Below, one piece after another: positions 14,018 through 21,220 of a stretch of 21,804 nt of DNA (position 1 is the first letter of the stretch; each line of letters begins with the position of its first letter). A program made the translations under genes and the position numbers. The notes under the pieces are model-generated. The model was given only the letters and a program-made list of their open reading frames with translations. It ran no database searches and was not told where the DNA came from. The DNA is from Porticoccaceae bacterium UBA1989 (GTDB lineage: Bacteria > Pseudomonadota > Gammaproteobacteria > Pseudomonadales > Porticoccaceae), in contig DDDD01000182.1 of NCBI GenBank assembly GCA_002335945.1, positions 1-21,804 on the forward strand, written 5' to 3'.

Positions 14018-17000
14018 GTGACATTCAGATGCAAGATTCTCAGAATAGCCAGACTCAGGCTTTTAAGGGACTTGAATGGTTAATCGATGAAATTGAAAGA
14101 AGCCTAACCTCAGCATTTAGTGAGCTAGAAGCTTTTACTCAGGATACTGACGACGAAACAAAAATTAGATTTTGTCTCAGTCACCTGCATCAAATAAGCG
14201 GCCCATTCAAAATTTTGGAATGCCAGGGTTCGATGCTGCTTGCAGAAGAAATGGAAGCGCTCACTCAGTCGATTATTGACAGAAAAGTATCCAATATCCA
14301 TGAGGCCTGCGAGATTCTTGTTCAGGCAATTATCCGCTTACCCATTTATCTTCGCCAGGTGCTTGCCACTCGAGAAGACCGCCCAGAAGCACTGATTCTA
14401 TTGCTCAATGATCTGCGTGCCGCCCAGGGAAGAAGCTTACTTTCAGAGGGTATATTATTTACTCCAGATCTCAGTACCATAGAAAATAAAAAAGACCGTC
14501 AATTGCGTGTTAATGCAAACCCTAAAGCGCTAATAGATTTAATCAAACGCCTGCGCCAAATCTATCAAATATCACTCATTAAAATAATCAAAGAAGATGA
14601 TCTTCCAAAGCATTATCTGAATCTAAAGAAAGTTTTCCAGCGCATGCAAGAAATTTGCGTGGACACTTGGCGAGAGGAGCTGTGGGAAATTTCCCAAGAA
14701 GTATTAGCTCTAGTTTCGAGTCGCCAAATAGACTTTACCATGGCACTTAAAAAACTATTTCGGGTTTTGGATACGCAACTAAAAGTAACCATTTCAGACG
14801 TTGAAAGTGTGGCGATTTCAGACGTAGATCTGGGGTTGATAAAAAATCTTCTTTATTATCTGATGACGGTTAAACCGGAAAATAAAAAGCAGCAAGAGCA
14901 ATGGGCAAAGTATGCGCTTGCCGACGCTTTGCCTGCTGGGGTTGTAGACCCCGAATCCAATCGCTTAACACCTCGCTACGACCCTCTAGTTGTGCGCTCA
15001 CTTGTTAGTGCTATTCAGGGCGAGTTGGCTAATGTGCGATCGGCGCTTGAACGCTTTTCAATAGAGGGAGGCATGTCCTCAGAGGATGTGTGTAAAACGT
15101 TACCTATTCTTACCAACATGGCAGATTCTCTGGCGCTAGTGGGGCAGGGTAAACTGCGCGATGCCATAAAACAAATTAGACAAAATCTTGACGACACTTT
15201 TGGTGGTAGCCTTGGCATTGATGACGAACAGATTATAGTGGCAGTGCAGAAGCTGACAGAAGTTGAAGTGACGCTCAATGCCTGGGCAGCAAGCCCAGAA
15301 AAGTTTTCAGATGTTATTGATGTAGATTGCGCTGAAAATAATTATGAGTTTGATAATGCCAGTGCGATTTTATTATCAGAAGCGCGCACTGGCATCGAGA
15401 GAATTAAGGAAGCCGTTGTTGAATTTATCAATTCACAGTGGGATCTAGAATTATTGCGCCCTGCGCCAAAAATGTTTGAAGAGCTATCTGGCGCACTTAA
15501 AATGATTCAGTTAGACCGTGCTGCTGCCGTGATTCAAGGCTGCCATATCTACGTGCAAAAAGCATTAATTAGTGAGCAACCACAGATTGAATGGCACGCG
15601 TTAGACACCTTTGCCGATGCCATCACCATTGTGGAATATTATCTGGAACAGACCGGCTCTATAGAAGATGTAGACCAAGACGGTATTCTAAAAGCCGCCG
15701 AAGAAAGTATCGACTCCCTACTTGAGGGATTCATTGCTGATGAGGCAAAGGAAGATCTATCTCTGTTGGGTAGCCATGAGCCAATAGACAGTCTTGAGCC
15801 AATAGACAGCCCTGGGCTTATAAATAGCTCTGAGCCTAGGGTAGATGCGGAGCCAACGAATGAGCTAGCGGAGTCTCTGGCCAAGACTGAAGAAGACGAA
15901 GAGTTCGATGCGGAAATAGTCGAAATATTTATTGAAGAAGCCGCAGAGGTTTTAGAGACCCTAAGTGCAAAACTACCTGAGTGGCAAAAGCACCCGGAAT
16001 CTACGGAAGCCTTAACCATTATCCGACGCTGTTTTCATACTTTAAAAGGTAGTGGTCGAATGGTCGGCGCTACAGACATCGGAGACCTTGGCTGGTCAGT
16101 TGAGAACATGCTCAATCGCATTCTTGACGGACGCATTTCTGGTGGCAGCAGTGCTCGAGGGCTAGTCGAATGCACCATTGAAAGGATGCCAATCTTAGTC
16201 GAAGCATTTACTGCTAAGCAGCCTCAGCCTAATCCGCATATTAGTCAGCAAATCATTGATGCTGCAGAACAGCTTGCCAAGGGCGAGCCAATTAGTGGAC
16301 TCCCGAACACCGAGATTACTGAAGCCCAAGAGACAGATGTACAGCAGCAGGTGGATGGACGGATATTCGAAGAACGCGAAGATCACCCGCAGTCTGTATC
16401 GAGCGACATATCCTCAGATGAATTGCAGGCTGAACCGTTACAGGTGGATGACGCTAGTGACTTATATGAGGAGCTGGCTTCACAGCCGTCTACAGAACCG
16501 CTGAGCGAAGAGCTACTTCACAAAGAGTCTGAAGAAAAAATTCTGTTAGATATTTTTGTCAACGAAGCCAAAGGCCATCTCAGGACTATCGACCATTATC
16601 TGATTCAGACCCGGGCGCTGGCACCGATGCACCAGCCACCAACCTCAGATCTACAGCGAGCATTACATACCTTAAAGGGCACGGCAGAGATGGCAGATTT
16701 TAATGCTCTTAGCCAGCTAATCTCGCCCCTTGATGAATTTATAAAAGAGCTACACAACCATCAGATTAGTGTCGACGAAGACATCATGTACCTTATCAAC
16801 GACGGCGTTACCTTTGTTCGTAGCCTGCTCGAGGAAATGGTTACAGAAGATGACAGTGATAACCAAGGTACGGAAGTTCAAGGTCTAGAGTTATTTTTTG
16901 CCCGACTAGCAGAATTACGAGAAAAATTTGTTGGCGCCATATTGCGCGCCGAAGAGGGTCGCGACAATGGACCTAGCTTCGTGGCGGTTAAAAAACTTAT

Positions 17001-20000
17001 GGCCTATGGCTTAAGAGCCATTCAGGATTATGGGGAACTGCTGCTGCAGTTGCGCAGTGATACAGGTTCAGCGGAAGCTGTTTACCAGCAGTTTATCGAC
17101 GAGCTTGAAGAAATTGAGATTACGGCAGTTGACCTGCCCGCCATTGCAAAACTAGCCGGGCTGCTGGCTGAGGTTTACCGACGGCTGCAAATTGAGAGTA
17201 ACAATGCGAGCAAGGATGCACTTGAGCTTCTTGAATACAGTCATGAAATTTTGCTTAACTTGTTCGATATGTTTGCCGCGGATCAGGATTTATCGCCTCT
17301 CTCCGAAGAGCATATCCAACAGCTCCAAAACCTGATTAGCCAACTTCCTGAACAGGCTGTTGAAGAGGCCCCGTTACCTGCCGATGAACCTTCGGTTCTC
17401 CAAGAGCCCTTAGCGCAAGAAGAGCCCTCAGCAGAACAGGAGCCCTCAGCTGAAAAAGAGCCCTCAGAAGAAGAATTCTCCACAAATGAAGAGCAATCAT
17501 CAGCCTTAAAATCCTGGATGGAAGACGATCTCGACCAGGAGATCGTGGGCATCTTTGTTGAAGAGGCTGAAGATATAATCAGTAACCTCGAAGAGACATT
17601 ACATGCATGGCAGAACAGCCCCAAGCAGGTAGAATTTGGTGATCAACTTAAGCGTGATCTGCACACCTTAAAAGGGGGCGCGCGGATGGCTGGATTTAAT
17701 GCCCTAGGACAGTACACCCATGATTTTGAATCCACCATCGATGGAACCAATGAATATAACGACGCCTTTTTTAATCGCCTTGCCACCAGTCAGGAATGGC
17801 TTAGTCGAAGCTATGACATCGCTCGCAGAATCGCTGCCGGTGATACAGCGACCGATCTGCAGCAGCGGATTGTTGACCTAGAAGCATTCATTCACCAGCC
17901 GCAGCCCATGGCCGATATTGAAGCTAATGCAGAGCTGCCCCTAGACATTGAGGCAGCCCTTAACATAGAGCAGGATAACGAGCTACAGGCTGAACTAGAG
18001 CCCGAATTATCAGACCCTAAAACCAGCATTAACGGGCCCTCAGCCCAGCCGCCGGTATTGATTGAGAAAAGAGATTTTTCTGCCGATTTAGAAAACTTGT
18101 CCCGTCATGCGCCACCCTCCGATAGGCCCTTCGGTACTCAGGGGGAAATTAAAGAAGTTGTTCGAATTGGCGCTGAAACCCTAGACACCTTAGTTAATCT
18201 ATCGGGGGAAAATATAATTTTCCGCGGTCGAGTGGAAGAGCAGGTGAGTGACTTCAATCACTCCCTTGATGAAATGGACGCCACTATTTTGCGACTTCAA
18301 GAACAGGTGCGTCGTTTGGGAACAGAGACCGAAGCGCAAATTGATTATCGTCGTGAGCAGATAGAGGCCTCCGGTGAGTCAGCCAATTTTGATCCCCTAG
18401 AGATGGACCGCTATTCCCACTTGCAGCAACTTTCGGGCTCCCTCGTAGAGTCTGCCTCCGATCTATATGACCTCAAAGAAACCCTAGTAGACAAGTTAGT
18501 GGGCACCGAATCTCTGTTAGTACATCAGTCCCGTATAAACACAGATTTGCAAGAAGGTCTGATGCAAACAAGGATGGTGCCGTTCTCGCGAATCGTACCG
18601 CGACTGCGCCGTATTGTTCGTCAGGTAAGTCAGGAATTGGGCAAAGAAGTTCAGTTAAAAATGGAGAACATCCATGGTGAAATGGACCGCACAGTACTCG
18701 ACCGTATTGTAGCGCCACTTGAACATCTTATTCGCAACGCAGTGGACCACGGTATCGAAACTAAGGCCCAACGTAAGAAAGCCCATAAGTCAGCGACTGG
18801 CACTATTGCGGTGACAACCTATCGCCAAGGTGGTGACATAGTGATCCATCTTGCCGACGACGGTGCAGGTTTGGATATGTCACGCATCCGCGATCTTGCT
18901 ATCGAAAAAGAATTGATGCAAAAGGATGCCCCGCTATCAGATCACGAGGTTGCCAAGTATATTTTTCATCCTGGGTTTTCAACCTCTGATGCAGTATCTG
19001 AAATCTCAGGCCGTGGTGTAGGCCTAGATGTGGTGAGCAGTGAGGTTCGCCAACTGGGTGGATCCGTAGACATTGAGTCATCCCCCGGTCGCGGCACCCA
19101 GTTCACAGTGACATTACCGTTCACCTTGTCGGTAAACCGCGCCCTGATGATCAATGTTACTGGTGACCATTATGCGCTGTCTCTCAATTCTATCGATGGC
19201 GTACATTTTATCTCGCCAGAAAAGTTGGCAGCCGTGGTTGCCGGAGGCGGCATCATTAATTATGCCGGCAGGGATTATGCTCTGCAGCACCTGGGGGCGC
19301 TATTAAGCGCGGAAACAAATATAGATATTGTTACTCCAATGGCGTCACTGACAGAGGCTGTGCCGATCGTACTGTTTCATTCTGACAATCGATACTTCGC
19401 CGCTCAGGTCGATGAAATTGTTGGCACTCAGGAAATCGTCGTAAAAAATCTTGGTGCGCAATTCTCAACAGTGCCGGGTTTGGGTGGAGCCACTATTCTC
19501 AGTGATGGCCGTGTCGTGGTTATTATTGATCTCAATGAACTTGCCCGAGTAGCCATTAGTGAAGGATCACTGATATCCCAGGATGCTGAGACAGCTGCAG
19601 AAAAGGCACTGACACAGGAGACTGCCAAGGTAGACCGCGCCGCAGATGAAGCTACCTATGTGCTGGTTGTAGACGATTCTGTCACGGTGCGAAAAGTCAC
19701 CAGCCGAATTCTTAAGCGGCAGGGCTACAGAGTTGCCACGGCAAAAGATGGCATTGAAGCCCTAAAGGCCATGCAGGACGAAATTCCAGCCGTTCTGTTG
19801 TTAGATATCGAAATGCCGCGTATGGATGGTTTTGAAGTAGCCACCAGAATGCGTGCCAGTGAGACCTTAAAAAATATACCGGTCCTGATGATCACCTCAA
19901 GAACAGGAGACAAACATCGACAGCGCGCCATGGAGCTTGGCGTTGATCGTTACATGGGTAAACCCTATCAGGAAGATGAGTTGCTGGGCACCATTGACGA

Positions 20001-20025
20001 GCTGTTAGCCAGCAGGAGTGTTTAA
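14014..20025 (+). CDS. chpA: ChpA, multi-Hpt hybrid CheA histidine kinase with receiver domain
   Basis: ChpA is the central kinase of the Chp pathway, recruited to PilJ by PilI/ChpC. This version has 2003 residues (Pseudomonas about 2470). Order: an N-terminal FimL-like region with a divergent Hpt (His59 in LHQISG); a similar module with Thr367 at the His position (LTNMADSLALVG); another with Glu489 (FEELSGALKMI); three canonical Hpt domains with His675 (HTLKGSGRMVG), His885 (HTLKGTAEMA) and His1217 (HTLKGGARMAG); a CheA dimerisation region (about 1378-1520); the ATPase domain with N box Asn1575 (HLIRNAVDHG), G1 DDGAGLD (1615-1621), GFSTSD and G2 GRGVGLD (1666-1672); a CheW-like domain (about 1705-1845); and a receiver (Asp1887/1888, Asp1931, Thr1961, Lys1983). 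Long acidic linkers, two with hexapeptide repeats, join the Hpts. ATG 14014 overlaps the pilK stop and follows AAGGAG by seven bases; the frame open from 13927 lies within pilK. Confidence 0.96.
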   Translation: MSDIQMQDSQNSQTQAFKGLEWLIDEIERSLTSAFSELEAFTQDTDDETKIRFCLSHLHQISGPFKILECQGSMLLAEEMEALTQSIIDRKVSNIHEACEILVQAIIRLPIYLRQVLATREDRPEALILLLNDLRAAQGRSLLSEGILFTPDLSTIENKKDRQLRVNANPKALIDLIKRLRQIYQISLIKIIKEDDLPKHYLNLKKVFQRMQEICVDTWREELWEISQEVLALVSSRQIDFTMALKKLFRVLDTQLKVTISDVESVAISDVDLGLIKNLLYYLMTVKPENKKQQEQWAKYALADALPAGVVDPESNRLTPRYDPLVVRSLVSAIQGELANVRSALERFSIEGGMSSEDVCKTLPILTNMADSLALVGQGKLRDAIKQIRQNLDDTFGGSLGIDDEQIIVAVQKLTEVEVTLNAWAASPEKFSDVIDVDCAENNYEFDNASAILLSEARTGIERIKEAVVEFINSQWDLELLRPAPKMFEELSGALKMIQLDRAAAVIQGCHIYVQKALISEQPQIEWHALDTFADAITIVEYYLEQTGSIEDVDQDGILKAAEESIDSLLEGFIADEAKEDLSLLGSHEPIDSLEPIDSPGLINSSEPRVDAEPTNELAESLAKTEEDEEFDAEIVEIFIEEAAEVLETLSAKLPEWQKHPESTEALTIIRRCFHTLKGSGRMVGATDIGDLGWSVENMLNRILDGRISGGSSARGLVECTIERMPILVEAFTAKQPQPNPHISQQIIDAAEQLAKGEPISGLPNTEITEAQETDVQQQVDGRIFEEREDHPQSVSSDISSDELQAEPLQVDDASDLYEELASQPSTEPLSEELLHKESEEKILLDIFVNEAKGHLRTIDHYLIQTRALAPMHQPPTSDLQRALHTLKGTAEMADFNALSQLISPLDEFIKELHNHQISVDEDIMYLINDGVTFVRSLLEEMVTEDDSDNQGTEVQGLELFFARLAELREKFVGAILRAEEGRDNGPSFVAVKKLMAYGLRAIQDYGELLLQLRSDTGSAEAVYQQFIDELEEIEITAVDLPAIAKLAGLLAEVYRRLQIESNNASKDALELLEYSHEILLNLFDMFAADQDLSPLSEEHIQQLQNLISQLPEQAVEEAPLPADEPSVLQEPLAQEEPSAEQEPSAEKEPSEEEFSTNEEQSSALKSWMEDDLDQEIVGIFVEEAEDIISNLEETLHAWQNSPKQVEFGDQLKRDLHTLKGGARMAGFNALGQYTHDFESTIDGTNEYNDAFFNRLATSQEWLSRSYDIARRIAAGDTATDLQQRIVDLEAFIHQPQPMADIEANAELPLDIEAALNIEQDNELQAELEPELSDPKTSINGPSAQPPVLIEKRDFSADLENLSRHAPPSDRPFGTQGEIKEVVRIGAETLDTLVNLSGENIIFRGRVEEQVSDFNHSLDEMDATILRLQEQVRRLGTETEAQIDYRREQIEASGESANFDPLEMDRYSHLQQLSGSLVESASDLYDLKETLVDKLVGTESLLVHQSRINTDLQEGLMQTRMVPFSRIVPRLRRIVRQVSQELGKEVQLKMENIHGEMDRTVLDRIVAPLEHLIRNAVDHGIETKAQRKKAHKSATGTIAVTTYRQGGDIVIHLADDGAGLDMSRIRDLAIEKELMQKDAPLSDHEVAKYIFHPGFSTSDAVSEISGRGVGLDVVSSEVRQLGGSVDIESSPGRGTQFTVTLPFTLSVNRALMINVTGDHYALSLNSIDGVHFISPEKLAAVVAGGGIINYAGRDYALQHLGALLSAETNIDIVTPMASLTEAVPIVLFHSDNRYFAAQVDEIVGTQEIVVKNLGAQFSTVPGLGGATILSDGRVVVIIDLNELARVAISEGSLISQDAETAAEKALTQETAKVDRAADEATYVLVVDDSVTVRKVTSRILKRQGYRVATAKDGIEALKAMQDEIPAVLLLDIEMPRMDGFEVATRMRASETLKNIPVLMITSRTGDKHRQRAMELGVDRYMGKPYQEDELLGTIDELLASRSV
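15778..15855 (+). repeat. 18-bp coding tandem repeat in ChpA, linker before the His675 Hpt
   Basis: GAGCCAATAGACAGTCTT (15778-15795) is followed by a copy differing at one position over its first 15 bases (15796-15813), then two diverged units (15814-15831 and 15832-15849) and the start of another GAGCCA. The translation is a hexapeptide series beginning EPIDSL, EPIDSP, with the Glu-Pro pair recurring on the six-residue period. It lies at residues 589-614, in an acidic linker between the degenerate N-terminal modules and the first canonical Hpt. Confidence 0.75.
17404..17475 (+). repeat. 18-bp coding tandem repeat in ChpA, linker before the His1217 Hpt
   Basis: GAGCCC recurs at exactly 18-base intervals (17404, 17422, 17440, 17458). 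The two middle units encode EPSAEQ and EPSAEK; the outer ones are diverged copies. The block covers residues 1131-1154, in the acidic linker between a helical region and the third canonical Hpt. Period, Glu-Pro anchor and setting match the repeat at 15778 although the units differ. Confidence 0.78.
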
Positions 20026-20031
20026 ACAACC

Positions 20032-20622
20032 ATGGGCCAAGGGAAAATGGTTTGGCTGCTGGGAGCCTCTACAGGGGGCCTGCAGGCGGTAAAAGAATTT
20101 CTTTCCAAGGTGCCAGTCAGCAGGGACATTGCATTTGTTTATGTGCAACATATTGCAGAACAGCAAATAGATACATTGTTGCGCATGATCGAAAAACAGA
20201 CAGGATGGCCGACCCATCAGGCTGTAACAGGACAGTTTATTAAACCGGGGACCGTGACTGTGATTTCCCCAGAGTTTGAAACAAGGTTGAGTAAGCAGGG
20301 TTGGATGCTGTGCTTTAACTCGAGATGGCAGGGCCATTATGCACCCTCTATTGATCAGGTGGCAGCGCGATTGGCTCTTGTATACAAGCGTGATTGCGGT
20401 GCAATTATTTTCACCGGTATGGGAGACGATGGCGCAAAAGGTTGTCAAACAATTAAGGACCGCGGTGGCAAAGTCTGGGTGCAAGACCCCACTGACTGCA
20501 CCGCGCCTACAATGCCCGAAGCAGTAATACAGCGTAAGAGTGCTGATTTCGTGGGTACTGCAGGCCAGCTAGCACAGAAAATGTGCATGGAAATGGAACA
20601 AATGGAGGCATGTAGCCAATGA
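20032..20622 (+). CDS. chpB: ChpB, CheB-type methylesterase (catalytic domain only)
   Basis: ChpB removes methyl groups from receptor glutamates, presumably on PilJ. The 196 residues comprise only the CheB catalytic domain: LLGASTGG with nucleophile Ser13, YVQHIAEQQ with His40, and FTGMGDDGAKG with Asp133, so the Ser-His-Asp triad is intact. APTMPEAVI, matching the end of other CheB domains, is also present. There is no N-terminal receiver domain, unlike CheB, and the protein is much shorter than the Pseudomonas homologue as I recall it. The start follows the chpA stop by six bases, with AGGAG 13 bases upstream; an in-frame ATG at 20047 behind AAGGGA is an alternative start giving a protein five residues shorter. 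The end overlaps chpC by four bases. Confidence 0.92.
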   Translation: MGQGKMVWLLGASTGGLQAVKEFLSKVPVSRDIAFVYVQHIAEQQIDTLLRMIEKQTGWPTHQAVTGQFIKPGTVTVISPEFETRLSKQGWMLCFNSRWQGHYAPSIDQVAARLALVYKRDCGAIIFTGMGDDGAKGCQTIKDRGGKVWVQDPTDCTAPTMPEAVIQRKSADFVGTAGQLAQKMCMEMEQMEACSQ

Positions 20623-21110
20623 GTTTATTCTTTCTTGATCAACAAGAGTCGATTGAAACAATCGATTGCCTGGCGGTAAATATTGGCCAGTCGCAATTGC
20701 TTGTTCCAATGCCCGCCGTCGCCGAAATTATTCTTAATCAGGCCCCAGAACAGGGAGATCAGCTGCCACCCTGGGTTGCTGGATGGATTCCATGGCGACA
20801 TCTCAATATCCCACTAATTGACTTCGGTGCATTACAGAGCGGTGGCGCAGCCTCTGACTTTGGGGCCAGCACCAGAATATTAGTGCTCAATAGCTTTGGT
20901 GAGGGCCACAGCCATCATTACTACGCCATCATGACCAGAGGATTCCCCCACACATTGCGTGTCGAGGCAGACTGTGAAATGACAACTCAGAGCGCTACTG
21001 AGAATGGCAACTGTATTAAAATTGATTTGCAGGTAGACAGCGAGAAGCTACTGTTGCCAGACTTCAGTCAAATCGAGACCTATCTAAAAGAGATCCCGCT
21101 CTACTACTGA
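20619..21110 (+). CDS. chpC: ChpC, CheW-type adaptor
   Basis: The 163-residue protein has a divergent CheW fold: VNIGQSQLLVPMPAVAEII, LPPWVAGWIPWRHLNIPLIDF and ILVLNSFGEGHSHHYYAIM. The WVAGWIPWRHLNIPLIDF block corresponds to the CheW core. As the second CheW-like protein in the operon it is assigned to ChpC, thought to connect ChpA with alternative receptors or to support PilI. Its ATG overlaps the chpB stop (ATGA), implying coupled translation. It is the last gene of the operon: the chpD and chpE genes that follow in Pseudomonas are absent, and an acyl-CoA ligase gene starts 110 bases on. Confidence 0.9.
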   Translation: MSLFFLDQQESIETIDCLAVNIGQSQLLVPMPAVAEIILNQAPEQGDQLPPWVAGWIPWRHLNIPLIDFGALQSGGAASDFGASTRILVLNSFGEGHSHHYYAIMTRGFPHTLRVEADCEMTTQSATENGNCIKIDLQVDSEKLLLPDFSQIETYLKEIPLYY

Positions 21111-21130
21111 CATCTCAGGCTAGAACCTAT

Positions 21131-21182
21131 GACTGCCTGTCCGCAGATTTAAGTGTTGAACAGTCTGTGGCAGGTGGTAGTC
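21131..21182 (+). terminator. Long imperfect hairpin after chpC
   Basis: CCGCAGA (21141-21147) pairs with TCTGTGG (21164-21170), CCTG (21136-21139) with CAGG (21171-21174), and GACT (21131-21134) with AGTC (21179-21182), with small bulges and a 16-base loop. Position 20 bases after the chpC stop suggests it marks the operon end. There is no T tract after it, so Rho-independent termination is doubtful and it could instead be a leader structure of the next gene. Confidence 0.4.
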
Positions 21183-21183
21183 T

Positions 21184-21217
21184 TACCCCATAAATTTAAT
21201 AAGAAATAAAAGGGGTA
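21184..21217 (+). promoter_or_regulatory. Inverted repeat enclosing the ribosome site of the acyl-CoA ligase gene
   Basis: TACCCC (21184-21189) is the exact complement of GGGGTA (21212-21217), which includes the ribosome site (AAGGGG, five to six bases before the ATG at 21221). The 22 bases between are almost purely A/T. Pairing of the arms in mRNA would mask the ribosome site. The stem is only six pairs, so the effect is uncertain. Confidence 0.35.
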
Positions 21218-21220
21218 GGT

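Noticed and set aside
15639..16019. Long antisense open frames inside chpA (also 15015-15278, 17283-17624, 18473-18718)
   Set aside because: They are low-complexity Ser-rich mirror images of acidic chpA codons, with no ribosome sites; typical shadow frames.
20005..20484. 159-codon minus-strand frame over chpB
   Set aside because: It is antisense to an intact CheB catalytic domain and shows no recognisable domain.
21164..21186. Possible sigma-54 site (TGGCAG-like) before the acyl-CoA ligase gene
   Set aside because: The -12 GC element is missing at the required spacing.
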